Below, piece after piece: positions 15,460-24,095 of a DNA stretch of 37,170 bases; positions within the stretch are counted from its first letter, which is position 1; every line of letters starts with the position of its first letter. The notes under the pieces were generated by a model. It made no database searches and had not been told where the DNA came from. It worked only from the letters and a program-made list of their open reading frames with translations. Origin of the DNA: RUG11783 sp964599695 (GTDB taxonomy: Bacteria; Bacillota; Clostridia; Oscillospirales; Ruminococcaceae); NCBI GenBank assembly GCA_964599695.1, contig CAZRGP010000026.1:1-37170 (forward strand), in the 5' to 3' direction. Made by a program: the position numbers and the translations under genes.

Positions 15460-16416
15460 ATGATCAATGCATATTGTTTAGGCGCCAATAACGTGGATAT
15501 CTATCGTCACATCGAGCGTGTTTTCGCCGGCGGAATCCCGTTCAACGCGGCAGTCAATATCGTCAGGACTGGCAACAAAGCTTCGGTTGCCACAGTAGTC
15601 GGAGACGACGAACTTGGCAAACTGCAGATCGATTCTTGCATCGCAAACGGTGTCGACACTTCACATATCCAGGTGAAGGAAGGACAGACCGGATGGTGCT
15701 GGATCAAAGTGAAGAACGGCGACAGAGTGTTTGGCGTTTCCGGCGGTACGATCCGTGATATCAATACGGTCGATGCGGAGATGGCAAAGCCGGGTCTTAC
15801 CGGTGAATACGATCTGATCTACATCAACGCTGAGGCGGAATACACAGACGAGTGCCTCCAGCTTCTTCGCGAGGGGAATGTGCCTGTCATCCGTGATTTC
15901 ACGAACTACTGGAAAATGGAGGACCTCGAGTCATACGCCGGAATCGTTGATTACTACTACATGTCTTTCGACGGCCACGACGAGGACGTTCAGGAAGTGC
16001 TGAAAAAGTGTGTTCATGAGTATGGCGCAACATTCGCCGTAGGAACCATGGGCATGGACGGATCCTGGGCATACAACGGAAGAAAGTTCTACAGGCAGAA
16101 AGCATTCGCGATTAAGCCGGTCGACACACTCGGCGCAGGGGATACGTTCCTCTCGACATTTACTTCACTGTACTTCAGCGGAATGCAGCTCCTTGACAAC
16201 TATAAGAAGGCAACAGGTTGGGGAAGCGACAATGAGCACGTTCAGGAATGTGAGGACAAGCTGATCGAGCATGCCATGAGTTTCGCCGCAATGGGCGGAG
16301 CGTACGCCTGCATGTCCGAAGGATGCTATGGCTTCAGCATGCCTTATGACCACTCTCTTATCAGCAGGAGCAATATCAATATCGACGAAGCAGTCGCATA
16401 TTTTGACTCGCTCTAA
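15460..16416 (+). CDS. frlD: PfkB-family kinase, fructosamine 6-kinase (FrlD-like)
   Basis: The 318-residue ribokinase-fold protein probably phosphorylates imported fructosamines at O6. The N terminus (AYCLGANNVDIYRHIERVFAGG) resembles E. coli FrlD, which has GDNCVDIY and a similar A-F-S-G-G. The PfkB signature is D-T-L-G-A-G-D-T-F, with the catalytic Asp as its second D. It is about 55 residues longer than E. coli FrlD because of an insert after the signature (DNYKKATGWGSDNEHVQECED). I chose the ATG at 15460 behind GTGGAGG rather than GTG 15445. It is the only such kinase in the island and leads an operon with two FrlC-like genes and a deglycase. Confidence 0.88.
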   Translation: MINAYCLGANNVDIYRHIERVFAGGIPFNAAVNIVRTGNKASVATVVGDDELGKLQIDSCIANGVDTSHIQVKEGQTGWCWIKVKNGDRVFGVSGGTIRDINTVDAEMAKPGLTGEYDLIYINAEAEYTDECLQLLREGNVPVIRDFTNYWKMEDLESYAGIVDYYYMSFDGHDEDVQEVLKKCVHEYGATFAVGTMGMDGSWAYNGRKFYRQKAFAIKPVDTLGAGDTFLSTFTSLYFSGMQLLDNYKKATGWGSDNEHVQECEDKLIEHAMSFAAMGGAYACMSEGCYGFSMPYDHSLISRSNINIDEAVAYFDSL

Positions 16417-16448
16417 TCGTTCATACCCGTTCAGGAAAGGCGACACCC

Positions 16449-17288
16449 ATGAAAGAGACACAACTTTCAATCGGAAACTACACCTATCCTCTGCACTCAT
16501 TTGATTATTTCCTCAACTCCATGGAGAGAATGGGGGTCAAGCAGATTGAATTGTGGGCAGCGGAGCCGCATCTCTATTTCGGAGATTTCACTCTTACACA
16601 GGTCGAGGATCTGGGCAGGAAGATCACTTCCCACGGGATCAGCGTGACCTGCGTCACACCGGAACAGTGCGAATATCCGATCAATATCTGTGCTTCCAAC
16701 AAAAACGAGCGCCGGCGCAGCGTGGACTATTTCAAGCGCGCGATCGAAGTGGCGGAGGTTCTCGGAGCGCCGAAGGCGTTTGTCACTGCAGGAAGACATG
16801 TTCGTGATGAGAGCAGGGAGGAAGCGTACAAGCGCGGAGTGGATTCCCTGAAGGAATTGGTTAACTACGCAAGATATAAAGGTATCTACCTTGTCATTGA
16901 GGTGAATCCCTTTGAGCTGGAAGTGCCGAACAACGCGGCAGGGCTGAAACAGCTTCTGGATGACGTGGACGGTGGCGACTGGTTGCTCCCTGTGTGGGAT
17001 ATCGACTGCGCAGCGCGCAGCGGTGAATGGGGAGAGGATTATATCAAACTGTTCGGCAACAAGATCGGGAATATCCATTTCTCGGACGGTGTTTGCGAGC
17101 ATTATAAGGGCCACATCGTTCCCGGTGACGGCACACTGCCGCTTACAAGATGCCTTGAGGAACTGGACGCAGCCGGATATGAGAACACCATCGCCGTGGA
17201 AGTGATGAACTCCCGCTACAATGCGGATCCGGATACAGCCATTCAGCGGACGCTTGACTGGTTCAAAGCCTATATGGCACAGCACTGA
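16449..17288 (+). CDS. FrlC-like sugar phosphate isomerase/epimerase (copy 1)
   Basis: The 279-residue TIM-barrel protein belongs to the xylose-isomerase-like family. E. coli FrlC, in the same family, interconverts fructoselysine and psicoselysine at C3. Likely metal ligands are the Glu of LVIEVNP, Asp of VWDIDC, His of NIHFSDG and Glu of AVEVMNSRY. FrlC-type landmarks E-x-W-A-x-x-P-H, C-V-T-P-E-Q-C-x-Y-P and R-R-R-S-V-D are present. It sits 32 bases after the kinase gene and 12 bases before its closest paralogue. The E-V-N-P loop differs from the E-P-L-T of FrlC, so it may use a different substrate. Confidence 0.82.
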   Translation: MKETQLSIGNYTYPLHSFDYFLNSMERMGVKQIELWAAEPHLYFGDFTLTQVEDLGRKITSHGISVTCVTPEQCEYPINICASNKNERRRSVDYFKRAIEVAEVLGAPKAFVTAGRHVRDESREEAYKRGVDSLKELVNYARYKGIYLVIEVNPFELEVPNNAAGLKQLLDDVDGGDWLLPVWDIDCAARSGEWGEDYIKLFGNKIGNIHFSDGVCEHYKGHIVPGDGTLPLTRCLEELDAAGYENTIAVEVMNSRYNADPDTAIQRTLDWFKAYMAQH

Positions 17289-17300
17289 GGAGGGACAGCG

Positions 17301-18137
17301 ATGAAAAGAGAACAGTTTGCAGTTGGAAACTATACATACCCTCATTTTTCTTTCGAGTACTTCCTCAACTCCATGAATCGGATCGGTATTGAGACGATCG
17401 AGATCTGGGGAGCCACACCGCATATGCACTTTGAGGATTTCACGCTTGCGGAAGCGGAGAAATTCGACCGCCAGATCAAGGCACACGATCTGAAGGTCTG
17501 CTGCGTTACACCCGAGCAGTGCATGTATCCGATCAATCTTGGAGCTGCGAACCCGGATACCCGCCGCAGGAGCATCGATGTATTCAAGAAGGCGGTCGAT
17601 CTTGCTGTGATCTTCGGGGCAGAGAAAGCGCTTTGCACATCGGGACACCGTCTCTACGACGAGGACCCCGCGGAATGCTGGAAGCGGTGCGTGGAATCCT
17701 ACCAGGAACTCGCCGCTTACGCGAAGAGTCAGGGAGTCTGCATGGTGCTTGAGCCTCTCACACGCAGGGGGATCGATATGATCGTCTATGCGGAAGAGGA
17801 AAAGAGGATGCTGGATGACGTCAATGATTATGACGGCATCAAGGCGATGATCGATACGGACGAGTCTTTCCGCGTCGCAGAGTATCCGAAGCACTTCACC
17901 GACCTCTTTACAAAAGAGCAGTTCGGCCATGTGCATATCGTTGACGGTATGCCCGGCGGACACCTTGCATTGGGCGACGGACTTATCGATGTGGACCGCT
18001 GCTTCAGGGAACTGGAAGAAGTGGACTATCAGGGATATATGACCCTGGAAGTAATGAACCATCGCTATGAGGACGATCCCGACACAGCAGTCAAGCAGAG
18101 TTTTGATTGCTATCTCAACTGGCTTGCAAATCATTAA
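17301..18137 (+). CDS. frlC: FrlC-like fructosamine 3-epimerase (copy 2)
   Basis: This 278-residue protein is the copy closest to E. coli FrlC: E-I-W-G-x-x-P-H near residue 35, TPEQCMYPIN, RRRSIDVFKKAVDLA and MVLEPLT, all matching FrlC block by block. Predicted metal ligands are the Glu of LEPLT, Asp of MIDTD, His of HVHIVDG and Glu of TLEVMNHRY. It should let the pathway use C3-epimeric (psicosamine) substrates. A GAGGAGG site lies between it and copy 1. The downstream deglycase follows after 23 bases. Confidence 0.85.
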   Translation: MKREQFAVGNYTYPHFSFEYFLNSMNRIGIETIEIWGATPHMHFEDFTLAEAEKFDRQIKAHDLKVCCVTPEQCMYPINLGAANPDTRRRSIDVFKKAVDLAVIFGAEKALCTSGHRLYDEDPAECWKRCVESYQELAAYAKSQGVCMVLEPLTRRGIDMIVYAEEEKRMLDDVNDYDGIKAMIDTDESFRVAEYPKHFTDLFTKEQFGHVHIVDGMPGGHLALGDGLIDVDRCFRELEEVDYQGYMTLEVMNHRYEDDPDTAVKQSFDCYLNWLANH

Positions 18138-18160
18138 TCTTTTGTATGAAGGAGATTCAA

Positions 18161-19177
18161 ATGTACGATATCGATCTGAACCACTATACGGAAGTTGTTG
18201 ACAAAGCTCTTGCGCTCAGGCCCGAGATCGAGGCTGCTGTAGACAAGATCTGCGAGGAAGGTTACTCCAACATCTTTTTCATCGGATGCGGAGGCACCTA
18301 TGCCCACTCTCTGCCTATGATGTACTGGCTTGAAACCACATCATCCAAAGTCGAGGCATACACAGTTATCGCTGCGGAATTCATGGCAATGGGCCACAAA
18401 AAGTTTTCCAAAGATTCCGTCTGTGTGTTTTCGACCCGTTCCGGCAACACGAAAGAGATCGTTGCTGCCACCAAATTCTGCAAAGAGGCCGGAGCGAGGA
18501 CGCTCGTCTATGTCTCCAACGACAATACTCCGGTATGTGAATATGCGGATTACAAGTTCTACAGCCCGGCAGAGGACCCGAACCTATGCGAGGCGATCTA
18601 TGCGTACTCCATCACCCTTCTGGCCCGTTTCATGAAGAATGCCGGAGAGTTCCCGAAGTATGATGCTCTTGTGGATGGAATGGCAAAGCTCACTCCTTAT
18701 CTCATCAAGGCGAAAGAACAGTACGATCCGATCTGCCAGGATCTCGCCAAAAAGTTCAAGGACGTGGACTACCACATGGTAGTCGGCGGCGGTATGCTCT
18801 GGGGCGAGGCGTATGACTATGCGATGTGCATACTGGAAGAGATGCAGTGGATCAAGACAAAATCCATCCATGCATGCGAATTCTTCCACGGCACGCTCGA
18901 ACTGGTGGAGGAGGATACCAGTGTGATCCTCTTTTACGGAGAAGACGAGACCAGACCTCTGATGGACCGCGTTTTCAACTTTGTTACCAAAGTCAGCAAG
19001 GAAGTCACCGTCTTCGATACCAAGACGGTAGAACTGCCGTTCGAGGACGAGGAGTTCCGGAAGATCCTTTCTCCGATGGTCATCTACACCATCACAGAGC
19101 GCCTTTCAGCGCATCTTGCCAAGGAGAGGAATCATCCTCTCACGACCAGAAGATACTACAGACAGATCGAGTATTGA
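18161..19177 (+). CDS. SIS-domain fructosamine-6-phosphate deglycase paralogue 1
   Basis: The 338-residue double-SIS protein of the FrlB/GlmS-isomerase type should split a 6-phosphofructosamine into hexose 6-phosphate and an amine. NIFFIGCGGTY (about 37-47) and STRSGNTKEIV (91-101) form the first phosphate-binding loops. The catalytic pair is E227 and H243 (LEEMQW...CEFFHG), spaced 16 residues as in GlmS, FrlB and FraB. The end, RRYYRQIEY, matches the FrlB-type C terminus. ATG 18161 follows AAGGAG. It is the last gene of the kinase operon before a terminator. It groups with paralogues 2 and 3 by its M-Q-W block. Confidence 0.88.
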   Translation: MYDIDLNHYTEVVDKALALRPEIEAAVDKICEEGYSNIFFIGCGGTYAHSLPMMYWLETTSSKVEAYTVIAAEFMAMGHKKFSKDSVCVFSTRSGNTKEIVAATKFCKEAGARTLVYVSNDNTPVCEYADYKFYSPAEDPNLCEAIYAYSITLLARFMKNAGEFPKYDALVDGMAKLTPYLIKAKEQYDPICQDLAKKFKDVDYHMVVGGGMLWGEAYDYAMCILEEMQWIKTKSIHACEFFHGTLELVEEDTSVILFYGEDETRPLMDRVFNFVTKVSKEVTVFDTKTVELPFEDEEFRKILSPMVIYTITERLSAHLAKERNHPLTTRRYYRQIEY

Positions 19178-19199
19178 TCCTGAGAAGATCTTAAACAGC

Positions 19200-19227
19200 A
19201 AAAAGCTCCGCTTAGCGGAGCTTTTTC
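19200..19227. terminator. Terminator of the kinase operon, shared with yitT
   Basis: AAAAAGCTCCGC, loop TTA, GCGGAGCTTTTT. It is symmetrical and works for both converging transcripts. Confidence 0.85.
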
Positions 19228-19244
19228 ATTATGTAATGAGTTGT

Positions 19245-19850
19245 TTAATCTATTCCCTTCAGAAGGCTTGAGACGCCGTCGATCATCGCCCCGTTCGCAG
19301 TTGTTACGGCTGCGCCGATAACGGCTGTTTTCAGGTCATAGAATCCGAGCGTGAGTACAGAGACGATCAGACCGATGAGGGCTACCGTAGTTCCGGAAGA
19401 ACAATGGAACGTCTTCGCCAGAACTTCCGCTATGGTGTCCAGTCCTCCGGAAGAGGCATCCGCTCTGAGAAGGATACACTGCCCAAGCGTCAGGGAGATC
19501 AGGAAAAACACGATGTTAAGAACGGTGTAACTGGAAATCAAGGAGTCTGTCTGCGGGATCAGAGCCATCATGAGAGGCTGAAGCAACGAAACATAAACGC
19601 ATCTTACCCCAAACCTTTTCCCGAGGAGCAGTGCTCCGATCGCGAGACAAACGAGATTGAGCACAAGCACGATGAGAGAACTGTTCAGAGGAATGAGTCT
19701 CTGGACGATGAGGGACAGACCGGAGATACTGCCCGTGACGATCTTGCAGGGGATCAGATACTGTTTCACAGCGAATGATACCAGCAGAGTGCCGAGGGAC
19801 AGCGCCAGATAGTCGGTAAATGTCTTTGTTTTTGTTCCTCTCTTGTTCAT
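19245..19850 (-). CDS. YitT-family (DUF161) membrane protein
   Basis: The 201-residue protein has five or six hydrophobic segments and YitT landmarks: LIPCKIVTGSISGLSLI near the start, LLRADASSGGLDTIAEVL, and a second half with similar organisation. It lacks the C-terminal DUF2179 domain found in longer YitT proteins. The transport substrate is unknown for the family. It is divergent from a LysR regulator with a small intergenic palindrome, which suggests direct control by it. It interrupts the fructosamine island and could export a released product, but that is only a guess from position. Confidence 0.8.
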   Translation of the reverse strand: MNKRGTKTKTFTDYLALSLGTLLVSFAVKQYLIPCKIVTGSISGLSLIVQRLIPLNSSLIVLVLNLVCLAIGALLLGKRFGVRCVYVSLLQPLMMALIPQTDSLISSYTVLNIVFFLISLTLGQCILLRADASSGGLDTIAEVLAKTFHCSSGTTVALIGLIVSVLTLGFYDLKTAVIGAAVTTANGAMIDGVSSLLKGID

Positions 19851-19905
19851 GGGGATATTTAATCATGTACACCCTTGATTGTGAACAGCGGGTTTAGCAT
19901 AATAG

Positions 19906-19922
19906 TATAAGAAAAACTTATA
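19906..19922. promoter_or_regulatory. LysR-type (T-N11-A) binding site candidate
   Basis: TATAAG-AAAAA-CTTATA is a perfect 6-5-6 inverted repeat and contains a T-N11-A box. It lies in the 86-base divergent region between yitT and lysR, the usual place for autoregulation plus control of the neighbour. Confidence 0.55.
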
Positions 19923-19936
19923 GTGAGGCTCCGATT

Positions 19937-20827
19937 ATGAACTTAAATCAGTTAAAATACTTCGTTTCCGTGGCAGATCATCTCAGTTTTTCTTATGCTG
20001 CGGATGAAAACTACATTACGCAGACTGCAATGACGCAGCAGATCAGGGCTCTCGAGGAGGATCTGGGTGTCAAACTCATCGACCGCTCGACGCGTCCCAT
20101 TTCCCTGACGCCTGCAGGGAATACCTTTATCCATGATGCACGGCGTATCCTCAAGAGGATGAATGACGCGAGGGAGCGTGCGAGAGAGGCGTCCAGCGGG
20201 ATCACGGGCACGCTGAGGATCGGATACATCAAAGGGTATGAGCGGAGTGCACTCTCGGATATTCTCAGAGATTTTCACCGCGAGAATCCGGGGATCCTTT
20301 TCACCTGCAACCGGAACACTTCTGACCGCCTTGCTTCCATGCTCCAGACGGGGGAGTGCGATGTCATCTTTACCTGGGACTCCACCAACCTTCGCGGAGC
20401 GGAGGAGTACGAGGCGGTGGAGATCGAGGCTGCAAAGCTGATGGCGATACTGTACGCTTCTCATCCTTTGAGTCAGCGGAAAACGATCGAGAGGATAGAC
20501 CTCAAAGGGGAGCCGATCATCTATATGTCTCCTTCCGAACTCAGTGATAACTACGGGGATTCGTTGTTCATGGATCTGTACAGAAGAGCGGGGTATCTGC
20601 CTGAGATCGTATGCAGGTCCACCGACGTGGAATCCATTCTTATCATGGTGGCAGCGGAAGAGGGGATATCCATCATGCCGGATTATTGCGTAAAGAAGAT
20701 CAACAACGCCGAGGGATTGGTTTTTGTCCCCATGCAGGGAGAAGGGGAGGTGGAGATGATCCACGCAATATGGAAGAAAGAAAACGAAAGCCTGGCTCTG
20801 AGAAGCTTTTTGAACATGATCAGATGA
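19937..20827 (+). CDS. LysR-family transcriptional regulator
   Basis: The 296-residue protein has a standard LysR layout. The N-terminal winged helix covers residues 1-60 (LNQLKYFVSVADHLSFSYAA, TAMTQQIRALEEDLGVKLIDRS, LTPAG). The periplasmic-binding-like effector domain starts near residue 90 (GTLRIGYIKG) and includes SILIMVAAEEGISIMPDY. It is divergent from yitT and is probably its regulator. The gap to the next deglycase gene (183 bases) holds the strong promoter of that unit, so lysR is not obviously cotranscribed with the fructosamine genes. Confidence 0.88.
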   Translation: MNLNQLKYFVSVADHLSFSYAADENYITQTAMTQQIRALEEDLGVKLIDRSTRPISLTPAGNTFIHDARRILKRMNDARERAREASSGITGTLRIGYIKGYERSALSDILRDFHRENPGILFTCNRNTSDRLASMLQTGECDVIFTWDSTNLRGAEEYEAVEIEAAKLMAILYASHPLSQRKTIERIDLKGEPIIYMSPSELSDNYGDSLFMDLYRRAGYLPEIVCRSTDVESILIMVAAEEGISIMPDYCVKKINNAEGLVFVPMQGEGEVEMIHAIWKKENESLALRSFLNMIR

Positions 20828-20890
20828 AAGATCCGGTTTTGTGCAATATCACAGGATAACGGCAGCAAAATTGTTCTACATTTTCGCATA

Positions 20891-20900
20891 ATACGTTATA
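20891..20900. promoter_or_regulatory. Operator motif, upstream copy, deglycase 2/3 unit
   Basis: Exact ATACGTTATA, just upstream of the -35 box at 20908. Confidence 0.6.
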
Positions 20901-20907
20901 TAAGGTA

Positions 20908-20937
20908 TTGATCTTTTGGATGATTAAACGATATAAT
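20908..20937 (+). promoter_or_regulatory. Promoter of the deglycase 2/3 unit
   Basis: TTGATC (20908-20913), 18 bases, TATAAT (20932-20937). It is flanked on both sides by operator copies, an arrangement that allows looping or a double block. Confidence 0.65.
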
Positions 20938-20951
20938 GTTTGCGAAGGATA

Positions 20952-20961
20952 TATAACGTAT
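20952..20961. promoter_or_regulatory. Operator motif, downstream copy, deglycase 2/3 unit
   Basis: TATAACGTAT, the exact reverse complement of ATACGTTATA, just after the predicted transcription start. Confidence 0.6.
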
Positions 20962-21010
20962 CTAAAAAACGTATCAAAAAATAAAAAACGAAAGGTGAGA
21001 GGTTCAGTTA

Positions 21011-21997
21011 ATGAAAACATTAAAAGAAGCTTATGAAGCGCTTCCCGAGTTTCGTAAGAGACTGGAAGAGATCCTGGACAAGGAACTTCAGAACGGCCTG
21101 AGGAACATCTTTCTTGTTGGTACCGGCGGAACATACAGCTATGCTCTTCCGATGACCTACTTTGCAAAGAAAACCTCGGATTTCCCGGTATATGCCGAGA
21201 ACGGAAAGGAACTGATGACCAATCAGCACAAACAGCTTGGTGAGGGTTCCCTCTGCTTCTATTGCTCCGCAACAGGAAATACGAAGGACATCCTTCAGGC
21301 AATGGAGTACACACGCAGCAAAGGCGCGCATAATCTTGCTGTCGTCAGCGTGGAAGACAACCCCATGAAGCCCCTCGCAGATTATGATTTCGTAGTGGAC
21401 AGCGGCTCCGCAATGTACATGACATTCATGCTCCTGATCCTCACCTACGTCTTCAATAAGAAGGGCGAATTCCCCAAATATGAAGAGTTCGCAGATCAGC
21501 TCCAGAAATGCGGCGAGTACTTTGACAAGGCACGTGAGTTGCAGAACAATGACTGCATCTACTATGCAGCACGCAACTCCTTCGCTCCTTTCCATTTCCT
21601 CGTTGGCGCAGGCGCTACCTATGGTGAAGCATACTGCTTCGGTATGTGCATCATGGAAGAGATGCAGTGGATGTACACCAAGATCATCAACGCTGCAGAG
21701 TTCTTCCACGGCGCGATCGAACTGGTTGAAAAGAATACCCCCTGCATTCTGTTCAAGGGTGATGACGAAGTCTCCAGACCCCTTGTGGACCGTGTTGAGA
21801 ACTTCCTGAAACCCCTGACCGATGAGATCATCGTATTTGACACTGCGAAAGTTGAGCTTCCCTTGGACAAAGAGTTCCGTGAGCTCGTTACTCCGATCGT
21901 TGCTTCCTGCCTGGTAAGCCCGCTCGGCAAGGCTTTCTCTGTGGAGCGCAACCACGATCTTTCTGTCAGACGCTTCTATCGTCAGATGGAGTATTGA
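21011..21997 (+). CDS. SIS-domain fructosamine-6-phosphate deglycase paralogue 2
   Basis: The 328-residue double-SIS protein has NIFLVGTGGTYSYALP (32-47), the loop SATGNTKDIL (86-95), and catalytic pair E217 and H233 in MEEMQW...AEFFHG. It ends RRFYRQMEY. An AAAGGTGAGAGG site precedes the ATG. It is highly similar to the next gene along its whole length (for example RSKGAHNLA and TKIINAAEFFHGAIEL), so the pair looks like a tandem duplication. Arg codons are mostly CGC and CGT, unlike many neighbours, which suggests strong expression. It leads a unit controlled by two operator copies. Confidence 0.88.
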   Translation: MKTLKEAYEALPEFRKRLEEILDKELQNGLRNIFLVGTGGTYSYALPMTYFAKKTSDFPVYAENGKELMTNQHKQLGEGSLCFYCSATGNTKDILQAMEYTRSKGAHNLAVVSVEDNPMKPLADYDFVVDSGSAMYMTFMLLILTYVFNKKGEFPKYEEFADQLQKCGEYFDKARELQNNDCIYYAARNSFAPFHFLVGAGATYGEAYCFGMCIMEEMQWMYTKIINAAEFFHGAIELVEKNTPCILFKGDDEVSRPLVDRVENFLKPLTDEIIVFDTAKVELPLDKEFRELVTPIVASCLVSPLGKAFSVERNHDLSVRRFYRQMEY

Positions 21998-22041
21998 TAC
22001 CTTAACTGATTCATTAACACATTCTTAGAAAGGAATGAACC

Positions 22042-23019
22042 ATGTCTCTTGAAAATTTTGCAAAATTCCCGGAATACCTGAAGAAGATCGAAGAGATCGT
22101 TGACAAAGAGGTTGAGAACGGTCTGAAGAACATCTTCTATGTGGGCACAGGCGGCACATATTCCACTGGAATGCCCTTCAAATACTATGCTGATCAGATC
22201 ACCGACATGCCTGTTTACAACGAGGCTGCTCCGGAACTGATGCACATGAATCACAAACAGCTTGGAAAAGGCTCTCTCTGCATTTGGACATCCGCTACTG
22301 GTAACACCAAGGACGTCCTGAACGGCATGGAGTTTACACGCAGCAAAGGCGCTCACAACCTCGCACTCGTAGAAGCGAAAGAGAGCCCGATGGAGCCTCT
22401 AGCAGACAATTTCTTCGCTGAAGTACCCGGCGAGATCATGCATGCTCTCATCTTCTTCGCAGAACTTCGCGCTTTCTTCAAACGCGGCGAGTTCCCGAAG
22501 TATGAAAAGCTCGCTGAGCAGTTCGCAAAATGCGGCGAAGCATTCGAGAATGCTCCGAAGGTTTACAATTCCCGTTGCATTTACTATGCAGCCCGCAACA
22601 ATGATGGCAGCATTCCTCATTTCGTAGTCGGCGCCGGCGCCACCTACGGCACAGCTTATTGCTGGGGAATGTGCGTAATGGAAGAGATGCAGTGGATGAG
22701 AACCAAGATCATCAATGCAGCCGAATTCTTCCATGGCGCAATCGAACTCTGCGAGAAGGACACCCCCTTCATCATCGTCAAGGGTGAAGACGGCGGCCGT
22801 GAGCTTTGCGAGCGCGTTGAACGCTTCATTGCTCCTCTCACCAAAGAGGTTCTCGTATTCGATACAAAAGAGATCGAGCTTCCTGTTGATGACGAATTCC
22901 GTCCGTTGCTCTCCTCTCTCGTAGCTGACTCTGTTGTCTACACACTGATGAAGCCCTTCGAGGTCGAGCGCAATCATGACCTGAAAGTCAGACGCTACTA
23001 TCGTCAGATGGAGTATTAA
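22042..23019 (+). CDS. SIS-domain fructosamine-6-phosphate deglycase paralogue 3
   Basis: The 325-residue product is the tandem partner of paralogue 2. It has NIFYVGTGGTYSTGMP (30-45), loop SATGNTKDVL (84-93), catalytic pair E215 and H231, and C terminus RRYYRQMEY. It differs from its partner mainly in the middle region (about residues 110-190) and around 235-250, places that may shape the amine pocket. The AGAAAGGA site lies shortly before the ATG. It is followed by a GC-rich hairpin with only a weak T-tail, so part of the transcript may continue into paralogue 4. Confidence 0.88.
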   Translation: MSLENFAKFPEYLKKIEEIVDKEVENGLKNIFYVGTGGTYSTGMPFKYYADQITDMPVYNEAAPELMHMNHKQLGKGSLCIWTSATGNTKDVLNGMEFTRSKGAHNLALVEAKESPMEPLADNFFAEVPGEIMHALIFFAELRAFFKRGEFPKYEKLAEQFAKCGEAFENAPKVYNSRCIYYAARNNDGSIPHFVVGAGATYGTAYCWGMCVMEEMQWMRTKIINAAEFFHGAIELCEKDTPFIIVKGEDGGRELCERVERFIAPLTKEVLVFDTKEIELPVDDEFRPLLSSLVADSVVYTLMKPFEVERNHDLKVRRYYRQMEY

Positions 23020-23052
23020 TACCTCCTTCGAAACGATCCCTATGAATTATTG

Positions 23053-23085
23053 TGGCGGGGATCTTGTAATCCCCGCCATTCCTTT
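23053..23085 (+). terminator. GC-rich hairpin after deglycase 3 (leaky terminator?)
   Basis: TGGCGGGGAT (23053-23062) and ATCCCCGCCA (23069-23078), followed by TTCCTTT. The interrupted T-tract suggests partial termination or mRNA end protection. I found no promoter in the 89 bases before deglycase 4, which favours read-through. Confidence 0.6.
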
Positions 23086-23108
23086 AGGCCATTGAGGTAA
23101 TAGGATAT

Positions 23109-24089
23109 ATGAAGGTTACAAGTCTAAAAGAAGCCAAAGAGATCATTTCTCGCGTTCTGGAAAAAGGAAGTTACTCCAACGTTATCTTTCTCGCCTGCGG
23201 CGGATCCCATGCCTGTTTTGGAATAGGGGATTATTATCTCAGGAACAATGCGAAAAAAGTCTCTGTTTACAACATTACTGCCAATGAATTCAACTGTGTA
23301 CAGCCCGCCGTTTTCGGAAGCGACTCTCTGGTATTCTGCATGTCGCTTTCCGGAACGACTCCGGAGACCGTTGCTGCCGCGAAACTTGCCAAGGAAGCAG
23401 GGGCGACAGTGATCGCAGTTGTCGCCGAAGAAGGTGCTCCTCTGGCTTCTTATGCGGATGAGGTAGCCTGGTACGGCATCGAGATCGGAAATCCCTGCAA
23501 TGTGCAGAACCAGTATGTCGTACTTGCTCTCGCAGTAGAGTTTCTGAATCAGACTGAAGGATTTGACAATTACGACAAGATGATCACCGGTTTTTCCAGG
23601 ATCATCGAGGTATGTGAGTCTGCGAAGAAAAAAGTGCAGAAGCGTGCACATGATTTCGGTGTGGAGCACAAGAATGAGCCGGTTATATATACGGTCGCGA
23701 GTGGCCCGAACTACGATGTAGCCTACATGCAGAGCATCTGCATGTTCATGGAAATGGAGTGGATCCATTCCTCTTCGATCCACAGCGCTGAATTCTTCCA
23801 TGGCCCCTTTGAAGTGACGGATCCCGATGTTCCTTTCGTAGTGTTCCAGGGTGTCGGACCGACAAGACGACTGGACGACCGTGCCCTGAGTTTCCTCAGG
23901 AATTACGGAAAGAAGATCACCTTGATCGATGCGAAGGAACTGGGTATCGATATGCTGGATGAGGAAGTAGTGGAGTACTTCTGCCCGATCCTTCTCTGGA
24001 CGATGGGACTGGAGTATTCGGAAGGACTTGCTCAGGCGAAACAGCATCCTCTTCTGATGCGCAGATATATGGGAAAGGTTCAGTATTAA
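23109..24089 (+). CDS. SIS-domain fructosamine-6-phosphate deglycase paralogue 4
   Basis: The 326-residue protein has VIFLACGGSHACF (25-37), loop MSLSGTTPETV (78-88), and catalytic pair E215 and H231 in MEMEWIH...AEFFHGPFE. The D-D-R-A-L-S-F-L helix follows and the end is RRYMGKVQY. Of the seven, this one looks most like E. coli FrlB (M-E-x-x-W-x-H, H-G-P-x-E, P-D/G-V-P-F). It groups with paralogues 5-7. No operator copy lies directly before it, so it is probably read from the deglycase 2/3 promoter. A strong terminator follows. Confidence 0.88.
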   Translation: MKVTSLKEAKEIISRVLEKGSYSNVIFLACGGSHACFGIGDYYLRNNAKKVSVYNITANEFNCVQPAVFGSDSLVFCMSLSGTTPETVAAAKLAKEAGATVIAVVAEEGAPLASYADEVAWYGIEIGNPCNVQNQYVVLALAVEFLNQTEGFDNYDKMITGFSRIIEVCESAKKKVQKRAHDFGVEHKNEPVIYTVASGPNYDVAYMQSICMFMEMEWIHSSSIHSAEFFHGPFEVTDPDVPFVVFQGVGPTRRLDDRALSFLRNYGKKITLIDAKELGIDMLDEEVVEYFCPILLWTMGLEYSEGLAQAKQHPLLMRRYMGKVQY

Positions 24090-24095
24090 ACAAGA

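Noticed and set aside
16497..18134. A 545-codon open frame on the minus strand across both FrlC-like genes
   Set aside because: It is antisense to two genes with clear families, ribosome-binding sites and metal-ligand motifs. Its product has no recognisable domain.
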